Origin: Clostridium sp. CAG:524
GTDB lineage: Bacteria; Bacillota_I; Bacilli_A; RF39; UBA660
Direction of reading: 5' to 3'
Assembly (NCBI GenBank): GCA_000434555.1
Contig: FR880103.1
Location: forward strand, 13,102 to 30,089
Length of the DNA: 16,988 nt
Shown: piece by piece, positions 14,191 through 16,988 of the stretch
Numbering within the stretch: the first letter of the stretch is position 1
Layout: each line of letters begins with the position of its first letter
Position numbers and translations under genes: made by a program
The notes under the pieces: generated by a model
What the model was told of the DNA's origin: nothing
The model's input: only the letters and a program-made list of their open reading frames with translations
Databases searched by the model: none

Positions 14191-15336
14191 ATGAAAAAAA
14201 TCTTTTTATTTTGTTTTATGTTTATATTTTTGATAGGTAGTGTTGGTGCTACTGATATTGGTCTTGCTAAAAATAGTGAGAGTGCCGTGTTGATTGAAGC
14301 AAGTACAGGTAAAATATTATTTGAAAAAGAGAAAGATAAGAAAATGGCTCCTGCATCTATGACTAAAATAATGACTATGTTACTTGCGATGGAGGCTATT
14401 GAAAATGGAAAACTTAATTTAGAAGATGAAGTTTTAATATCTAAAAGAGCACAAAGTATGGGTGGAACTCAAATATATGTTGAAGCAGGAAGTAACGTAA
14501 AAGTACATGATTTATTAAAAGGAATAGGGATAGCTTCTGCAAATGATGCGGCTGTTGCAATTGCTGAGAAAATAGGTGGTACAGTAGAAAATTTTGTTAA
14601 TATGATGAATGAAAGAGCAAGAGATCTTGGATGTAAAAATACTACATTTAAAAATCCTCATGGACTTGATGAAGATGGTCATTTAACAACAGCATATGAT
14701 ATGGCACTTATGGCACGAGAACTCGTTAAACATGAACTTGCGATTAAAATATCAAGTACATTTGATGAATATATTAATGTTTCTGGAGAGAATCATTGGC
14801 TTGTGAATACAAATAAATTAATTAAATTTTATAAAGGAATAGATGGTCTTAAAACTGGTTACACTGATAAAGCAGGTTATTGTTTAACAGCAACGATGAA
14901 TAAAAATAATATGAGACTTATAAGTGTTGTTATGAAAAGCAACACAAAAGATAATAGAAGTAGTGATACAATAGGTATGATGGAATATGGATATAGTATG
15001 TATGGTAGTGAAACTATATTAAATAAAAAAGATTATTCTGGAGTAATAAATATAAAAGGTAGTGAAAATAGAAATTATAAATATTATTTAGAGAACGATA
15101 TAAAAATTATTGTTGATAAAGATAGAAAAGATATAAAATATACTACTGAAGTAAAACTTAATAATGTAAAAGCACCTATAGAAAAAGGAAGTAAAGTAGG
15201 AGAACTAATATTAAAATATGATAATAATACTTATACTTATGATTTAGTAATTCATGATGAAGTAAAGAAAGCAACATTTTTAAAGATATTTTTTAGTAAT
15301 TTAAAAGATATTGTTACAGGACATGTTAAACAATAA
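14191..15336 (+). CDS. D-alanyl-D-alanine carboxypeptidase (PBP5/DacF type)
   Basis: This low-molecular-weight penicillin-binding protein trims the terminal D-Ala from peptidoglycan stem peptides outside the membrane. The 381-residue protein has a clear signal peptide with likely cleavage after GSVGA (residue 20). All three serine-peptidase motifs are intact: S56-M-T-K59 with the acylated serine, S116-A-N118 and K221-T-G223. A beta-rich PBP5 C-terminal domain (about 260-350) follows, and the last about 20 residues (ATFLKIFFSNLKDIVTGHVK) resemble the amphipathic membrane anchor. In contrast to the VanY-like protein at 3737, nothing is missing, so this is the likely working carboxypeptidase of the window. 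The ATG at 14187 is out of frame, and GGTGA fits 14191. Confidence 0.95.
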   Translation: MKKIFLFCFMFIFLIGSVGATDIGLAKNSESAVLIEASTGKILFEKEKDKKMAPASMTKIMTMLLAMEAIENGKLNLEDEVLISKRAQSMGGTQIYVEAGSNVKVHDLLKGIGIASANDAAVAIAEKIGGTVENFVNMMNERARDLGCKNTTFKNPHGLDEDGHLTTAYDMALMARELVKHELAIKISSTFDEYINVSGENHWLVNTNKLIKFYKGIDGLKTGYTDKAGYCLTATMNKNNMRLISVVMKSNTKDNRSSDTIGMMEYGYSMYGSETILNKKDYSGVINIKGSENRNYKYYLENDIKIIVDKDRKDIKYTTEVKLNNVKAPIEKGSKVGELILKYDNNTYTYDLVIHDEVKKATFLKIFFSNLKDIVTGHVKQ

Positions 15337-15349
15337 AATTGATATAAAT

Positions 15350-15379
15350 CACTTAGTTAATACTAGGTGTTTTAATTTT
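15350..15379 (+). terminator. terminator after the carboxypeptidase gene
   Basis: CACTTAGT (15350-15357) and ACTAGGTG (15362-15369) pair over 8 positions with one wobble around a TAAT loop, followed by T-rich sequence. It lies between convergent genes and may serve both. Confidence 0.7.
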
Positions 15380-15382
15380 TTA

Positions 15383-16924
15383 TTAATCTTTTACAATAGG
15401 ACTAAAATTTTCAATTGCTTCAACTAATTTAGGATGTTCAATAACAAAATGTATTGTTGGATTAGAACTTTTTGATATAATCACATAATGATTTTTAATA
15501 AATGTTATAGTTATATTTTTAAATGTTTTATCATTTACATAATTTAATTCATAATTTTTTTCTTGTTTTGACCATTCTTTTGTTTGTCTTAAATGTTCTA
15601 TATATTCATTATAAGTATACTTTATTTTTTTATCTATGAATAAATTATTTAGTGAAAGTGAAGGTGGATCATTTTTAAACTCATTTTCTTCAATTATATA
15701 AATATAATCATTTACTTTATTTCTTTTTAAAATATTATTCATATATTTTAATTCTTCTTTTTTATATTTAATTATTTTATCAATATCTGTTTTTGAAAAT
15801 TTATTTCTTTTTAACATTTTATTTAATAGTTTATCTGAAATTGTAAATAAAGGTAATGATGAAAGATATCTTGTTCTATCACATGGTATTTCTTCATCAT
15901 TTTTTAAAAATAGCTCATATTCTTTTATATTATTTTCTCTATATATTTGCATGAGTGGTTTAGCTTTTTTAAGGATTAGTTCACTTTTTCCTTTATAGTA
16001 TTTTATTTCATTTTTATTAGTAGTTAAATAATACATTCCTTTATTATGATAACCTTTAATACATTCTCCAGTTAGCGCAACATTTCCTGAAACATAATCT
16101 AGATGGTTATACACACTATTTTTTGAATCTTTTAAATAATAAGGTGATATTTGACCAGTCATATAAATAGGTATCCAACTTTCTAGTCCTAGCATCATTT
16201 CATTAAAAGGTCTATCTAAATTATGGATAATATTCAAATGATGTCCTTTTTTTAAACACATAGCAATCGCAAACATCCATTTTTTTCCAAAACTAACATC
16301 TTCTGCCATGTCTTCCATTGGCATATGACTACACATAAAAATATCTTCTTTTGATTTGGATAAAACTGTTGCCTTAAAGAAATTAAGTTCTCCTTCTTTC
16401 ATTTCTTCAATTCCATAATAATGTCTTGATTTTGCTTTATAAAAAGGTATACTTGGAACTTTCAATTCATCAAACTTTATTGCTTTAATATAATCATTTA
16501 AATTAAACGAATCAAGATTATATAAGAAGTCATTTATTTGATTTTTAACTTGTATTGACTCACTTGTTAACCAAGTAAATAATGTATTATGAAAATTGTT
16601 ATTTGATAAGTCATTTTTTTTGCATCCAATAATTGTCATTAAGTTATTTATGTCATCAGGGTTATTATATCTATTAAATATATAAGTACATATTTTATTT
16701 GAAAACTCTATTGGATTAGATGGTTTTGCTTTACCATATCTTATTCTTGAAATATGTGAAGAATCAAAAACAATATATTTTGACATTTCATTAATACTAA
16801 TTTTTAAAGATGTTATTAAAATATTCAAATTATTACTTAAAGTAGTATAGTCAAAGTTATCATTTTGTAATACTTTATTGAAATCATTTTCTATTTTATC
16901 AAGAGTATATTGTTTTTTGCTCAT
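15383..16924 (-). CDS. orphan protein with XRE-like N-terminal HTH, start uncertain
   Basis: The 513 residues from Met at 16924 start with a helical region and an XRE-like helix-turn-helix at about 35-65 (ISINEMSKYIVFDSSHISRI followed by RYGKAKPSNP). The central region (about 190-330) is strongly patterned: MCSHMPMEDM, GHHLNIIHNLDRPFNEMMLG, ESWIPIYMTGQISPYYL, VSGNVALTGE and KAKPLMQIY. I recall similar proteins in Lachnospiraceae and related gut Firmicutes but no named family. There is no membrane segment or known catalytic motif. The likely role is a DNA-binding regulator with a large ligand-sensing body (inference). The start lacks a Shine-Dalgarno, and the minus frame stays open to the window edge, so the gene may begin outside. 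It is convergent with the carboxypeptidase gene. Confidence 0.65.
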   Translation of the reverse strand: MSKKQYTLDKIENDFNKVLQNDNFDYTTLSNNLNILITSLKISINEMSKYIVFDSSHISRIRYGKAKPSNPIEFSNKICTYIFNRYNNPDDINNLMTIIGCKKNDLSNNNFHNTLFTWLTSESIQVKNQINDFLYNLDSFNLNDYIKAIKFDELKVPSIPFYKAKSRHYYGIEEMKEGELNFFKATVLSKSKEDIFMCSHMPMEDMAEDVSFGKKWMFAIAMCLKKGHHLNIIHNLDRPFNEMMLGLESWIPIYMTGQISPYYLKDSKNSVYNHLDYVSGNVALTGECIKGYHNKGMYYLTTNKNEIKYYKGKSELILKKAKPLMQIYRENNIKEYELFLKNDEEIPCDRTRYLSSLPLFTISDKLLNKMLKRNKFSKTDIDKIIKYKKEELKYMNNILKRNKVNDYIYIIEENEFKNDPPSLSLNNLFIDKKIKYTYNEYIEHLRQTKEWSKQEKNYELNYVNDKTFKNITITFIKNHYVIISKSSNPTIHFVIEHPKLVEAIENFSPIVKD

Positions 16925-16988
16925 TGTTTTTGAAATATTAAAAATTGCTGTAGTTAATTTAATTAATTGCTCACTATTTTTAACTGGA

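Noticed and set aside
1..16988. CRISPR arrays, transposons, prophage genes or toxin-antitoxin pairs
   Set aside because: No spaced direct repeats, transposase motifs, terminal inverted repeats or phage structural genes were seen; the only tandem repeat is the coding 12-bp array.

Overview
The window is strongly AT-rich, low-GC Firmicutes-type chromosome with tight gene spacing, good Shine-Dalgarno sites and short AT-rich terminators. The gene set (recA, cysS, yvcK, RNase J, ftsY-ylxM, D-Ala-D-Ala carboxypeptidase, slipin) and the style of the small proteins fit an uncultured Bacilli lineage near the former Tenericutes/RF39 or Erysipelotrichia. A typical PBP5-type carboxypeptidase and YvcK argue for a walled cell rather than a true mollicute. 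Tryptophan is read from TGG. All 16 called genes end in TAA (12) or TAG (4), none in TGA. The taxonomic placement is inference.

Layout. Positions 1-346 hold no confident gene: a terminator at about 108-147, AT-rich palindromes, a LexA-like box and a strong sigma-A promoter for recA. recA and cysS follow, each with its own terminator. A DUF5684-like membrane protein lies on the minus strand and shares a bidirectional terminator with cysS. Diverging from it is a two-gene operon: a VanY-type peptidase homologue whose zinc ligands are all replaced, then yvcK two bases downstream. A single tRNA-Ala(UGC) has its own promoter and terminator. Next come a DUF1003 membrane protein and a CPBP-type membrane protease with a large extra C-terminal domain. 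Then there is an unusual protein joining helix-turn-helix segments to a complete metallophosphoesterase domain, which ends at an elaborate nested hairpin shared with the convergent rnj gene.

The right part runs rnj (minus), then divergently ftsY-ylxM, two small single-pass proteins with the same Cys-21-Cys spacing, a slipin, a catalytically complete D-alanyl-D-alanine carboxypeptidase and, convergent, a long orphan protein with an XRE-like N-terminus whose reading frame stays open to the window edge.

Functional themes. Housekeeping functions are DNA repair (recA with an SOS-type operator), translation (cysS, tRNA-Ala), RNA decay (rnj) and protein targeting (ftsY-ylxM). A second theme is the envelope: the degenerate VanY with YvcK, the active carboxypeptidase, slipin, CPBP protease and several small membrane proteins. 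No CRISPR array, transposase, prophage or obvious defence operon was seen. The most interesting items are the dead VanY coupled to yvcK, the HTH-phosphoesterase, the paired Cys-x20-Cys membrane proteins, the structured intergenic element at 9145-9220 and the orphan XRE-like protein.
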